DNA from: a bacterium 1xD42-67
GTDB lineage: Bacteria; Bacillota; Clostridia; Oscillospirales; Oscillospiraceae
Assembly (NCBI GenBank): GCA_003612335.1
Contig: RAYO01000012.1
Coordinates: 102,390-166,389 of the forward strand
Reading direction: 5' to 3'
Length of the DNA stretch: 64,000 nt
Shown here: positions 1 through 7,741 of the stretch, one piece after another
Layout: each line of letters begins with the position of its first letter
How positions within the stretch are numbered: position 1 is the stretch's first letter
Made by a program: the position numbers and the translations under genes
The notes under the pieces: model-generated
Told to the model about the DNA's origin: nothing
The model's input: the letters and a program-made list of their open reading frames with translations, nothing else
The model's database searches: none

Positions 1-366
1 CCGGTCGGGCTTGGAGCGGATCACCGCCCAGGCCAGGAAGGGGACGATCACACAGTATACCGCTGTCAAAAAGGCGTTCTTCGAGGGCGTGGTGAGGGCC
101 AGCCCGAAGGTCTGTATCGAATAGGCCAGGAAGAGGAACCCGCCGATCGCCGCTCCCCGCCACAGATAGTCCCAGGAGAAGGACCTCCACCGCTTCCAGG
201 CGGCCAGGGCCAGCAGGACGGCCCCGGCGGTGAACCGGATCGCCAGCAGGAAGAATACCGGCACTGCGTCCAGGGCATTCTTCATGATGAAGAAGGAGGT
301 GCCCCAGATCAGGGCGGCGGCGAAGAGCATGGGCTTGGCAAGGAACTTCATCGTTTTGGGGGACAT
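1..366 (-). CDS. EamA/DMT-family transporter, N-terminal part
   Basis: Partial gene running off the left edge; 122 codons are visible. The protein begins MSPKTMKFLAKPML and continues through hydrophobic helices with the typical EamA opening (LIWGTSFFIMKNAL, then a second helix near residues 40-57 and a third near 72-88). EamA/DMT proteins are inner-membrane exporters of metabolites or amino acids with ten helices; only about the first three and a half are here. A GGAG sits 9 nt before the ATG. The substrate cannot be told from the sequence. Confidence 0.8.
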   Translation of the reverse strand, partial: MSPKTMKFLAKPMLFAAALIWGTSFFIMKNALDAVPVFFLLAIRFTAGAVLLALAAWKRWRSFSWDYLWRGAAIGGFLFLAYSIQTFGLALTTPSKNAFLTAVYCVIVPFLAWAVIRSKPDR

Positions 367-481
367 ATGTATCAACTCCAGATTGCAGGATGGGGGCCGG
401 ATATGCTATGATATGAGGGGCGCAGGGGCCGCGGCCCCTGCATGGATACCTCAGGCCGGATCAAGAGAAGGGAGATCTCCC

Positions 482-1081
482 ATGGACGACATCCTCACAA
501 GAGACTTCTACGCCCGCGATACCCTGACAGCGGCCCGGGACCTGCTGGGCCGTGACATCGTCAGGGTGCTGGCGGACGGCCGGCGGCTGGTGTGCCGGAT
601 CTGCGAGACGGAAGCGTATATCGGCCGGATCGACAAGGCGTGCCACGCCTATGGCTATAAGCGCACCCCTCGGACCGAGACCCTCTTCGCCCCGCCGGGG
701 ACGGCCTATCTCTACCTGATCTACGGGATGTACCACTGCCTCAACCTCGTCACCGAGGAGGAGGGGGAGCCCGCCGCTGTCCTGATCCGCGGGGCGGTCC
801 CGATCGAAAACGGAGATATTATAGCAAAGAACCGCTTTGGATGCAAGATGGGATCCATGTCCCCCTACCAGCGGAAGAACTTCCTCAACGGCCCGGGCAA
901 ACTGTGCCGGGGCCTGGACCTCAGCCGGGCCCAGAACGGCCTGGATCTCACCCGTCCGGAGGGCAGACTGTACCTCTGTCCGGGACGGCCCCCCGCCCCG
1001 GAGGAGATCCGGACCGGGCCCCGGATCGGCATCGACTATGCCGAGGAGGCGGTCAGCTTCCCCTGGCGCTTCTGGCTGTGA
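482..1081 (+). CDS. DNA-3-methyladenine glycosylase (AAG/MPG family)
   Basis: A 199-residue base-excision-repair enzyme that cleaves alkylated purines from DNA. The AAG-family core is clear: CRICETEAYIG with the catalytic glutamate, then RTETLFAPPGTAYLYLIYG and MYHCLNLVT, and the late NGPGKLCRGLDL block. The length matches bacterial Mpg proteins. The open frame extends upstream to 230, but the extension overlaps the opposite-strand transporter and has no family resemblance. The ATG at 482 follows a purine-rich AAGGGAG and gives the normal N-terminus. It is followed at once by a strong hairpin, so it is probably monocistronic. Confidence 0.93.
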   Translation: MDDILTRDFYARDTLTAARDLLGRDIVRVLADGRRLVCRICETEAYIGRIDKACHAYGYKRTPRTETLFAPPGTAYLYLIYGMYHCLNLVTEEEGEPAAVLIRGAVPIENGDIIAKNRFGCKMGSMSPYQRKNFLNGPGKLCRGLDLSRAQNGLDLTRPEGRLYLCPGRPPAPEEIRTGPRIGIDYAEEAVSFPWRFWL

Positions 1082-1091
1082 CCCAAACGTG

Positions 1092-1119
1092 TGCCCCCGG
1101 CTCAGCAGAGCCGGGGGCA
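1092..1119 (+). terminator. Hairpin after the glycosylase gene
   Basis: TGCCCCCGGCTC and GAGCCGGGGGCA form a perfect 12-bp stem with a four-base loop, 10 nt after the stop codon. No T tract follows, so it is a likely but not classical intrinsic terminator. Confidence 0.6.
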
Positions 1120-1170
1120 TGTCCCATCACACCGGAGACGATATGGACGTGTTTTTGCACAAACGATTCA

Positions 1171-1199
1171 TTGACAGACCCCGCTATCTATGGTACAAT
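1171..1199 (+). promoter_or_regulatory. Sigma-70 type promoter for the gene at 1297
   Basis: A perfect TTGACA (1171-1176) and TACAAT (1194-1199) are separated by exactly 17 bp. It lies about 100 bp before the small membrane protein and after the hairpin that closes the preceding gene. Confidence 0.8.
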
Positions 1200-1296
1200 C
1201 GACTGGATCAAATGGAAAGGGGGCGATCCCAGTGGACCAAAAGCTCTGCATCGCACGCTGCGCCCCACATCAATGAAAGGAGTTTTATGAAAGCTC

Positions 1297-1800
1297 ATGA
1301 AGATCGGCTCCAACAACAAACTCTTCAAGAAAGTGTTCGTCCTTATCATGATATGTCTGGTATCCTTTGGGATCTATATCATCTGCGGCCTGCGCTCCTC
1401 CTACTCCTTCGATTCGCTGCTGCGGCGGGAATCCCCCGCGAAAATAGTCCACTGTTCTCTTGATATCTGCTCCGCTGAGGACGGATCGACCCTTTCGATC
1501 GATGTAGATTCAGAACTTTTTGAGCATCTTTTTCAAATATTACGGTCGGAACGATACTCAAAACCACTGTCCTCTGTGTTAGGATCCACTGTTTCTGCTT
1601 ATCACATCGAAGCATATCCTTTCTATCGGATCCTCCTCCAGCATGAAGATCGTCATCGGACCGAAGTCGTTGTGAATGGCAGCTTTCTTCTCATAGGATC
1701 TGCCAGAGGGTCCGGCTTAACGGTCTATCAGATCTCCGGCGATACCTCTCTTTTGCAGAAGCTGCGGGATGGGATCCCTGTCCCCCTGCCAGCGGGATGA
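1297..1800 (+). CDS. Membrane-anchored protein of unknown function
   Basis: A 167-residue protein I do not recognise. Residues 1-11 are positive (KIGSNNKLFKK) and 12-32 are a single hydrophobic segment (VFVLIMICLVSFGIYIICGL), so it is probably an anchor or uncleaved signal with the remainder outside the membrane. The remainder is mixed beta/alpha-looking with no cysteine motif. Codon use is visibly more A/T-rich than its neighbours (for example CTTTTTGAGCATCTTTTTCAAATATTA), which hints at a different origin. The AAAGGAG is 14 nt upstream, unusually far, and fits better an ATG at 1287 in another frame. It has its own promoter and a hairpin at the end. Confidence 0.6.
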   Translation: MKIGSNNKLFKKVFVLIMICLVSFGIYIICGLRSSYSFDSLLRRESPAKIVHCSLDICSAEDGSTLSIDVDSELFEHLFQILRSERYSKPLSSVLGSTVSAYHIEAYPFYRILLQHEDRHRTEVVVNGSFLLIGSARGSGLTVYQISGDTSLLQKLRDGIPVPLPAG

Positions 1801-1814
1801 CTTCCTCAGCACCA

Positions 1815-1840
1815 GCCCCCGGCCCTGATGGGCCGGGGGC
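1815..1840. terminator. Hairpin between convergent transcripts
   Basis: GCCCCCGGCCC and GGGCCGGGGGC form an 11-bp perfect stem with loop TGAT. It lies between the rightward gene ending at 1800 and tctA ending at 1868 from the other side, so it could stop both transcripts. Confidence 0.6.
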
Positions 1841-1867
1841 GTGTCTGTTATGATGCCGGGAGACGGA

Positions 1868-3364
1868 TCATTCGCTCTCCGCCTGGACCGGCTTCTTCTT
1901 CAGCAGGGGGATCACTACGCTGAGCAGGCCCACGATCAGGAACAGGGCGGAGACCGGCCGGGTCAGGAAGGTGACGAATCCCTCGGTGGAGTAGGTCAGT
2001 CCCTTGCGCAGGTTCTGCTCCAGCATGGGGCCCAGGATATAGGCCAGGAGCAGGGGGCTCACCGGCAGCTTGAAGTGGTCCATGAACATGGCCAGGGCGG
2101 CCATCGCCAGCATCATGCCGCAGTTGAACAGGGTGTTGGTGCTGGTGAAGGCCCCCACGAAGGCGATCACGATCAGGGCAGGATAGAGATAGTGGTACGG
2201 GATCTTGAGGATCGAGGGGTACCAGCGCATGGTAAACAGCTCGATCAGCAGGACGGCCACCGCCGACAGCAGCACCGCCTCGAAGACCATGTAGACGAAC
2301 TCGCCGTGCTGGTCGAAGAGGAGGGGCCCCGGCTCGATCCCGTGGATCACCAGACCGCCCAGGAGGATCGCCGTGGTGGAGTCGCCGGGGATGCCCAGGG
2401 CCACCATAGGGATCACCGCGCCGCCCACCGAGGCGTTGTTGGACACCTCGCTGGCGAACACCCCGTCCACGATCCCCTCGCCGAACTGCTCCGGGTGCTT
2501 GGAGGAGGACTTGGCCTGGGCATAGGCCACCATGTTGGACAGGCCGGAGCCCATGCCGGGCAGGAAACCGATCCACAGGCCGATGAAGAAGGAGCGGACG
2601 ATGTTGACGATGTTGTTTTTCCAGTCCTTCAGGGTCAGGCCCTGGCCCTTGAAGTCCACCTGGGCCATCTTGGAGGTGTCGATCCCTCCCTTGCCGAGAT
2701 CGGTGAGGATCAGCCGGACGGCGAACATGCCCAGCACCAGGGCCAGCACGTCGATCCCACCGAAGAGGTTGTAGTTGCCGAAGGTGAACCGCTTATATGC
2801 GTCGATGGGAGAAAAGCCCACCGAGCACAGCAGGATCCCCAGGAAGGCCGAGGCCAGGCCCCGGGCGGTATCTCCCGCAGACAGCCCCACCACCAGGACG
2901 ATGGCGCAGGCGCACAGGGAGAAGTACTCCCAGGGGCCCAGTTGGAGAGCCAGCCGGGCGATGATCGGGCTGAGGAAGGTGGCGATCAGGCAGGAGACGA
3001 AGGTGCCCAGGAAAGACCCCAGGATCCCCGCCTGCAGGGCCTTGACCACCTGCCCCTTCTTGCACATGGGGTAGGCGTCGTAGCAGGTGGCGATGGAGGA
3101 GGTGGATCCGGGGATCCCCAGCAGGGTAGCGGAGATGAAGGCGCCGGAGACCCCTCCGATCCACACCGAGATCAGCAGGGCGAAGCCGTTGGCCTCTGAC
3201 ATACCGAAGGTGACCGGCAGCAGCAGGGCCACCCCCAGCATCCCGCTCAGCCCGGGGATCGCGCCGAAGACGATCCCCACCACGCAGCCGAAGAACATCA
3301 GCATCAGGGCGGTGGGCGTTATGATGCTGGCGAAGGCGATGCCCATCACGCTCAAAGTATCCAT
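1868..3364 (-). CDS. tctA: Tripartite tricarboxylate transporter, large permease TctA
   Basis: A 498-residue protein with about a dozen membrane segments and the TctA signatures: the early GxxPGLSGMLGVALLLP (residues about 34-50), GIPGSTSSIATCYDAYP and, in the second half, GFLPGMGSGLSNMVAYAQAK and ALGIPGDSTTAILLGGL. TTT systems use a periplasmic or lipid-anchored binding protein (TctC) with TctA and TctB to take up carboxylates driven by an ion gradient. TctA is the translocation channel. Start: ATG at 3364 with AAAGGAGG 8-10 nt upstream. It is last in the leftward operon, 15 nt after tctB. Confidence 0.95.
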   Translation of the reverse strand: MDTLSVMGIAFASIITPTALMLMFFGCVVGIVFGAIPGLSGMLGVALLLPVTFGMSEANGFALLISVWIGGVSGAFISATLLGIPGSTSSIATCYDAYPMCKKGQVVKALQAGILGSFLGTFVSCLIATFLSPIIARLALQLGPWEYFSLCACAIVLVVGLSAGDTARGLASAFLGILLCSVGFSPIDAYKRFTFGNYNLFGGIDVLALVLGMFAVRLILTDLGKGGIDTSKMAQVDFKGQGLTLKDWKNNIVNIVRSFFIGLWIGFLPGMGSGLSNMVAYAQAKSSSKHPEQFGEGIVDGVFASEVSNNASVGGAVIPMVALGIPGDSTTAILLGGLVIHGIEPGPLLFDQHGEFVYMVFEAVLLSAVAVLLIELFTMRWYPSILKIPYHYLYPALIVIAFVGAFTSTNTLFNCGMMLAMAALAMFMDHFKLPVSPLLLAYILGPMLEQNLRKGLTYSTEGFVTFLTRPVSALFLIVGLLSVVIPLLKKKPVQAESE

Positions 3365-3379
3365 CCAGTCCCCCTCCTT

Positions 3380-3850
3380 TCAAAACAGGTCGAAACGGGG
3401 CAGCATCACCGACAGGACCTCCACGAACAGATACCAGACCGCCCCTGTGGTCAGAGCCGTGAAGATCAGCCGCTTCCACCAGGCCACCTGCTCCCCCAGG
3501 GCGAACAGCCCGCACAGGAGGAAGAGCAGCACGGCGGTGCTGACCAAAAAGCCCAGAGATCCGATGACCGCGAAATACACCGCAAGGAGCACCGCGCACT
3601 CCCCGATTCGGATCAGGCCGGTCCGGTCGAAGTCAGAGGCGAAGGGAGGCGACTTGTCGCTGTTCTGCAGGAAGATGATGAGCCCGCAGAGCGCCAGTCC
3701 CGCCCCTCCGATGATGGGGAACAGGCCGGGGCCTGGGTCGCTGGCCAGCAGTCCTTTGGGTGTGAACCGGGCCGCCGCCCCGCAGGCGGCTCCGCCCAGG
3801 AGCATGCACAGCAGGCCGCACAGCCGGCTCTTCGTCAAAAACTTAGTCAA
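3380..3850 (-). CDS. tctB: Tripartite tricarboxylate transporter, small permease TctB
   Basis: A 156-residue protein with four predicted membrane segments, the usual size and topology for TctB: helix near 10-27, one near 43-58 (LFPIIGGAGLALCGLIIFL), then two near 83-115 and 128-150. TctB has weak sequence conservation, so the call leans on its position between tctC and tctA. The start is a TTG at 3850, supported by GGAGGG six bases upstream; there is no in-frame ATG with a comparable site. Confidence 0.85.
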   Translation of the reverse strand: MTKFLTKSRLCGLLCMLLGGAACGAAARFTPKGLLASDPGPGLFPIIGGAGLALCGLIIFLQNSDKSPPFASDFDRTGLIRIGECAVLLAVYFAVIGSLGFLVSTAVLLFLLCGLFALGEQVAWWKRLIFTALTTGAVWYLFVEVLSVMLPRFDLF

Positions 3851-3903
3851 GATAAGCCCTCCAAACAGTCAGGTACCCGATGGGACGATACACATCAGCC
3901 ACA

Positions 3904-4941
3904 TCAGGCCGCGTCTTGCTCCATCAGGCCGATAGCCTTGGCCACAGTGAAGATCGAATCCCGGGTGTCCTTGGCCCGGGCGATGCTGTCCTCCACACTG
4001 AGCCACTGGACCGGCATGTTGATCGTCTCGTGGACGTCCACCACTGACTGCTCGCCGATCAGCTCGCCGATGGCGGCGTTCAGCTTCTCCACCGCAGCGG
4101 GGTCCATGTCCTTGGGGCCCAGGATGTAGAAGTCGGTGCCGAAGAGACAGGTGGTGTAGCCCAGCTCATAGAGAGAGGGGATGTCGGGCAGCTGGGGGTC
4201 CCGGTCGCCGGTGCCGGCGATGGTGGCCAGGATCTTCAGGTCGCCGGACTCGGTGTATGGCTTGGCGTTCTTGGAGTTGAGGAAGCAGAAGGTCATGTGC
4301 CCGCCCTGCATGGCGGCCAGCTTCTCCTGGTCGGTGCCCGCCTCGATCATCTTGAAGGGGGCCCCAGTATCATACATGAGCATACCGGTCATGATGTGGG
4401 AGGAGGCCCCGTTCTGGATCCCGGCAGTGATGGTGTCGGGCGCGGCCTTGGCGGCGTCCACCAGCTCCTCGACGGTATCATAGGGGGAGTTGGCGGCCAC
4501 CACCACCGAGTAAGAGCCGCCGGCGATCAGGTTGGCGATCATAGAGAACTCCTCCACCGGGTCCTTGTCATACAGTCCGGTGGCCAGAGAGACGTACATG
4601 CCCGAGTGGTAGTAGAGCAGAGTGCTGCCGTCGGCCTTGGCGGTGCGGGCGTTCTCGAAGGCCACTACGCCGGAGCCGTCGGTCTGGTTGACGATGACGA
4701 AGTCCTTGCCGAACTTCTGCTGGAGGACGGTGGCGAAGGCGCGGCCGCTCAGGTCGGTGGCGCCCCCCGCCTTGGCGGGGAGGAGGAACTGGACGGTGCC
4801 GGTGGGCCAGTCAGACTCTGTGGTCTGCTGCTGGCCGGAGCCCGACCCGGAGCCGGGACCGGGGGCGGGGCCCTTTTCCCCGCAGGCGGCCAGAGAGAGG
4901 GCCAGGCTCAGGGACAGTGCGATCGCAAGCAGCTTTTTCAT
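3904..4941 (-). CDS. tctC: Tripartite tricarboxylate transporter, binding lipoprotein TctC
   Basis: A 345-residue extracytoplasmic binding protein. Residues 1-19 are a lipoprotein signal (MKKLLAIALSLSLALSLAAC) with the cysteine at 20, followed by a Gly/Ser/Pro linker. The body has the Bug/TctC pattern: WPTGTVQFLLPAKAGGATDL near the start, FVIVNQTDGSGVVAFENA and LYELGYTTCLFGTDFYILGPKDM. These proteins bind dicarboxylates, tricarboxylates or amino-acid-like carboxylates. Pairing with a D-amino-acid-type PLP enzyme upstream suggests an amino acid or its N-acyl derivative as substrate; that is inference. Confidence 0.93.
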   Translation of the reverse strand: MKKLLAIALSLSLALSLAACGEKGPAPGPGSGSGSGQQQTTESDWPTGTVQFLLPAKAGGATDLSGRAFATVLQQKFGKDFVIVNQTDGSGVVAFENARTAKADGSTLLYYHSGMYVSLATGLYDKDPVEEFSMIANLIAGGSYSVVVAANSPYDTVEELVDAAKAAPDTITAGIQNGASSHIMTGMLMYDTGAPFKMIEAGTDQEKLAAMQGGHMTFCFLNSKNAKPYTESGDLKILATIAGTGDRDPQLPDIPSLYELGYTTCLFGTDFYILGPKDMDPAAVEKLNAAIGELIGEQSVVDVHETINMPVQWLSVEDSIARAKDTRDSIFTVAKAIGLMEQDAA

Positions 4942-5016
4942 TTCTATCGTTTCCTTTCCTTTCGTATTTTGACACTTCCCTGGGGAAGATAGTCACGCAG
5001 GGGGATCGGAGCCGGC

Positions 5017-6120
5017 TCATACAGAGCGGCCCCGCGCCGCCACCGGCGTCTCGGTCAGGGAGCCGTCATGCTCCCGGATATAGATCCGGTCGAACAGGTT
5101 GATGCAGGTGCAGATGTGGTTGGGGATGACATACAGGGGCTGGCCCACGTGGAGGCCGGTCTCTCCGTCGCAGACGATCATGCCGTGCTCCTCGTTCATC
5201 CGGTCGATCCTCAGGTCGGGGCGGCCCAGGATCTGGCCATAACTGGACAGGAACATGGGGGCGGCGTGGAGCTTGGAGTCGCCGGCCAGGGCCTTGGTCC
5301 CCGCATCGATCACCGCCCGGTCCTTCTCCGGCGTGCTCACCACCGTGACCTTCATCACGCCGCAGCACTCCTCCGGAGAGGCCGCCCCCTGGACGATCCG
5401 CTGGGCGTCCTGGAAGATATAGGTCCCCGGGCGGATCTCGTTCACCCCCTCTGCCATGGCCGCATAGGGGGCGGTGGGGGTGGAGCCTGCGCTCACGTCC
5501 CGGAGGGGGATCCCCGCCTCCCGGATCCGCTGCGCCGTCTCCCCCAGCAGCTCCCCCTCCTCCCGGCCGGCAGCGGCGGGATCCAGGGTGGGGCCTCCCT
5601 CCAGGACCATGGCCTTGTAGCCGAAGATCCCGGACAGCTCCAGGCCGGGCATACCGGCGATCCGTTTGGCCATCTCCACGGCCCGCGGCATGACCACCCC
5701 GGTGCGGTGGGCCCCGATGTCCACCTCCATGCGCACCTCCGCCGTGATGCCCCGCTCCCGGGCGGCGGCGGCCAGGGCCGACGCCCCCTCGACGCTGTCC
5801 ACGCTGCAGATCATGCGGATCGTCTGGCTCAGGTCCAGGAAGCGCCGGATCTTGTCCGGGCCGATCACCGGGTAGGCCATGAAGATATCGCCGATCCCGC
5901 TGTCCGCCATCACCTCCGCCTCGCCCAGCTTGGCGCAGGTGATCCCCTTGGCGCCGAAGTCCAGCTGCATCTGGGCGAGCCGGGGGATCTTGTGCGTCTT
6001 GATGTGGGGCCGCAGGGCACAGCCGCCCTGGTCCGCATAGTTTTGATACTTCCTCATGTTGTGCTCCATCATCGCCAGATCCGCGACGATCGCCGGGGTC
6101 TGGATCTCATCGAGCTCCAT
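5017..6120 (-). CDS. D-threonine aldolase / D-serine dehydratase-like PLP enzyme
   Basis: A 367-residue fold-type III PLP enzyme. The N-terminal alanine-racemase-like barrel shows RPHIKTHK (residues 37-44), whose lysine 41 should hold PLP, and GITCAKLGEAEVM. The C-terminal half is the DSD1/D-TA beta domain with PNHIC (His and Cys near 334 and 336). This His-x-Cys pair binds Zn in eukaryotic-type D-serine dehydratase, whereas classical D-threonine aldolase uses His and Asp. Dehydratase activity is therefore plausible, but substrate cannot be fixed. Start: GGAGG lies 8 nt before the ATG at 6120 and codes inside the longer frame, so I reject longer starts. It leads the leftward operon with tctCBA. 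Confidence 0.85.
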   Translation of the reverse strand: MELDEIQTPAIVADLAMMEHNMRKYQNYADQGGCALRPHIKTHKIPRLAQMQLDFGAKGITCAKLGEAEVMADSGIGDIFMAYPVIGPDKIRRFLDLSQTIRMICSVDSVEGASALAAAARERGITAEVRMEVDIGAHRTGVVMPRAVEMAKRIAGMPGLELSGIFGYKAMVLEGGPTLDPAAAGREEGELLGETAQRIREAGIPLRDVSAGSTPTAPYAAMAEGVNEIRPGTYIFQDAQRIVQGAASPEECCGVMKVTVVSTPEKDRAVIDAGTKALAGDSKLHAAPMFLSSYGQILGRPDLRIDRMNEEHGMIVCDGETGLHVGQPLYVIPNHICTCINLFDRIYIREHDGSLTETPVAARGRSV

Positions 6121-6208
6121 CTCAAAGACCTCCATCCATGGGTCGTCCCCTGTCGGGACGGGATATCCCCGCGAAGGGATGCGCGGTGTTCTGCCTGACC
6201 TGTGATGC

Positions 6209-6224
6209 AGCAAGATCCGTGCCG
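6209..6224 (-). promoter_or_regulatory. Sigma-54 (-24/-12) promoter, leftward
   Basis: Read on the minus strand the sequence is CGGCACGGATCTTGCT, which matches the sigma-54 consensus TGGCAC-N5-TTGCW except the first base. Transcription would start near 6199, about 80 nt before the PLP-enzyme start at 6120. Its mirror-image partner for the right arm is at 6515. Confidence 0.75.
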
Positions 6225-6339
6225 ATCCTCCCGCCTTCCCAGATCGCCGGCGTTTTGCACAAGGACAGCGGACAGATCTTGTCGAAGATGCAGATCTTTT
6301 CGGCGATCTCAGGGATCCATCGAAAAAAGCGCCAAAAGA

Positions 6340-6420
6340 TGAGACAAAAAGCTGTTTCATTTTGTGTGGAAGTGTATTAAAATGTTTCATCTGCATCACC
6401 GCATGTGAAACAGTGGAACA
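6340..6420. promoter_or_regulatory. Probable shared activator-binding region (UAS)
   Basis: Between the two sigma-54 promoters lie several copies of one heptamer. TGAGACA (6340-6346) and TGTTTCA (6353-6359) form a near-palindrome around six bases; TGTTTCA recurs at 6383-6389; TGAAACA is at 6406-6412; a one-mismatch copy, TGGAACA, is at 6414-6420. They sit 120-220 bp upstream of both predicted starts, the usual range for enhancer sites of sigma-54 activators. The activator encoded at 7742 is the obvious candidate ligand. The rest of the 6121-6606 gene-free stretch holds only the two promoters and leaders. Confidence 0.65.
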
Positions 6421-6514
6421 GTCCTCCGTCATCCCCGACAAAAGACGGCCCGGATCTTATGCAGATCCCACAGGATCCGCCCCCTCCAAAGGGCGGATCG
6501 GGGGCCGCCGCTGT

Positions 6515-6530
6515 TGGCACGATCTTTGCT
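6515..6530 (+). promoter_or_regulatory. Sigma-54 (-24/-12) promoter, rightward
   Basis: TGGCACGATCTTTGCT is a perfect match to TGGCACR-N4-TTGCW. The start of transcription would be near 6540, giving a leader of about 65 nt before the amidohydrolase ATG at 6607. This also rules out a TTG start at 6514, which lies inside the promoter. Confidence 0.85.
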
Positions 6531-6606
6531 CCTCCCTATGATCGCAAGAGGTGTTTTGCCTGCCCTCTCAGGAATCTTAAGATCGATCGGAGGTTATGTA
6601 ACGATC

Positions 6607-7710
6607 ATGTGTCTCCAGTCCAAGATCAACGCCTATGACGCCCAGAAGAGGTGCTTCCTGGGCGGCGTGCTGAAGGAAAGCGGCGGCCAGGTGGCTTTCG
6701 TGCAGGAATCGGACCGCCCCTATGATGTCCCGCTGTATATCGCCCCCGGCTTCGTGGACATGCACGTCCACTTTTTCGACGGCTATGGGATCTTCGGGAT
6801 GCACGCCTCGAGATTCGGCCACAAGTGGGGCGTCCATGTGATGTCCGACGCCGGCTCCTGCGGCGTGGAGAATATCGAGGCCTTCTGCCAGTATATCCTC
6901 CCCACCTACCAGGGCGTGGTGTTCCCCAAGCTGTGGATGAACATCTGCCGCTTCGGCCTGCCCAGCAACCATGAGTGCATCGACTTCTCTATGCTGGCCC
7001 CCGAGGAGACGGCGGAGGCCGCCCTGCGCTACCCCGGTCTGGTGGTGGGGATCAAGGTGCGCCTGAACTGCGACATCCCCGAGGAGGGGTGCCTCGTCCC
7101 CCTGGAGAAGGCCCTCCAGGCGGCGGAGCTGGCCCAGCTCCCCCTGATGGTCCACATCAGCCAGGGCCCCCCCGACTGCCGGGACATCCTCCCCCGGCTG
7201 CGGAAGGGGGACATCGTCACCCATATCTACAACGGCAAGCCGGGCAGCCCCTGGACCCAGGAGGGCGCCCCCTCCCCCGAGCTGCTGGACGCCCAGGCCC
7301 GCGGAGTGCTCTTCGATATCGCCCACGGCTATTCCAGCTTCAACTTCAAGACCTGTGCCGCTGCGGTCGCCCACGGCTTCTCCGATGTGAGCGTCAGCAC
7401 CGACATGCACAAGCGCTGCTTCCTGGGCCCTCCCTTCACCTTCGCGGACGTGATGGGCAAGGCCCACGCCTGCGGCATCCCCTTCGAGCAAGTGCTCTAC
7501 GGCGTGACCCGGAAGCCCGCCGAGATGCTGGGCATGTATGACTGGGCCACTTTGGAGAATATGAGGGACCACGCCACCGTCTTCGCCTACACGGACAACG
7601 TCCAGGGCAAGGTCTTCTACGACGCTTTCGGCAACAGCGTGACGCCGGAAAAGCTCTTCGTCCCCAAGGCAATCGTCACCGGCGGCAGATGGGAGGCGCT
7701 GACCGACTGA
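6607..7710 (+). CDS. Metal-dependent amidohydrolase/deacetylase
   Basis: A 367-residue TIM-barrel amidohydrolase with a complete two-metal centre: HVH (53 and 55), lysine about 150 in GIKVRLN (the carboxylated lysine), His about 183 (MVHISQ), His about 206 (VTHIYNG) and Asp about 266 (STDMHK). The pattern resembles the EF_0837/AHA_3915-type amidohydrolase/deacetylase proteins, relatives of D-aminoacylase and dihydroorotase. It probably opens an amide or removes an acyl group from the imported compound. GGAGG is 13 nt before this ATG, rather far, but upstream frames have no better start. It is first gene of the right sigma-54 arm. Confidence 0.85.
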   Translation: MCLQSKINAYDAQKRCFLGGVLKESGGQVAFVQESDRPYDVPLYIAPGFVDMHVHFFDGYGIFGMHASRFGHKWGVHVMSDAGSCGVENIEAFCQYILPTYQGVVFPKLWMNICRFGLPSNHECIDFSMLAPEETAEAALRYPGLVVGIKVRLNCDIPEEGCLVPLEKALQAAELAQLPLMVHISQGPPDCRDILPRLRKGDIVTHIYNGKPGSPWTQEGAPSPELLDAQARGVLFDIAHGYSSFNFKTCAAAVAHGFSDVSVSTDMHKRCFLGPPFTFADVMGKAHACGIPFEQVLYGVTRKPAEMLGMYDWATLENMRDHATVFAYTDNVQGKVFYDAFGNSVTPEKLFVPKAIVTGGRWEALTD

Positions 7711-7741
7711 CCCGGCGCCGGACATATCAAGGAGGTGCGGC

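Noticed and set aside
5017..6441. 474-residue version of the PLP enzyme
   Set aside because: The extra N-terminus is not like the family, crosses the sigma-54 promoter, and a GGAGG sits 8 nt before the inner ATG at 6120.
6514..6606. Upstream TTG start of the amidohydrolase
   Set aside because: It lies within the -24 element, upstream of the predicted transcription start.
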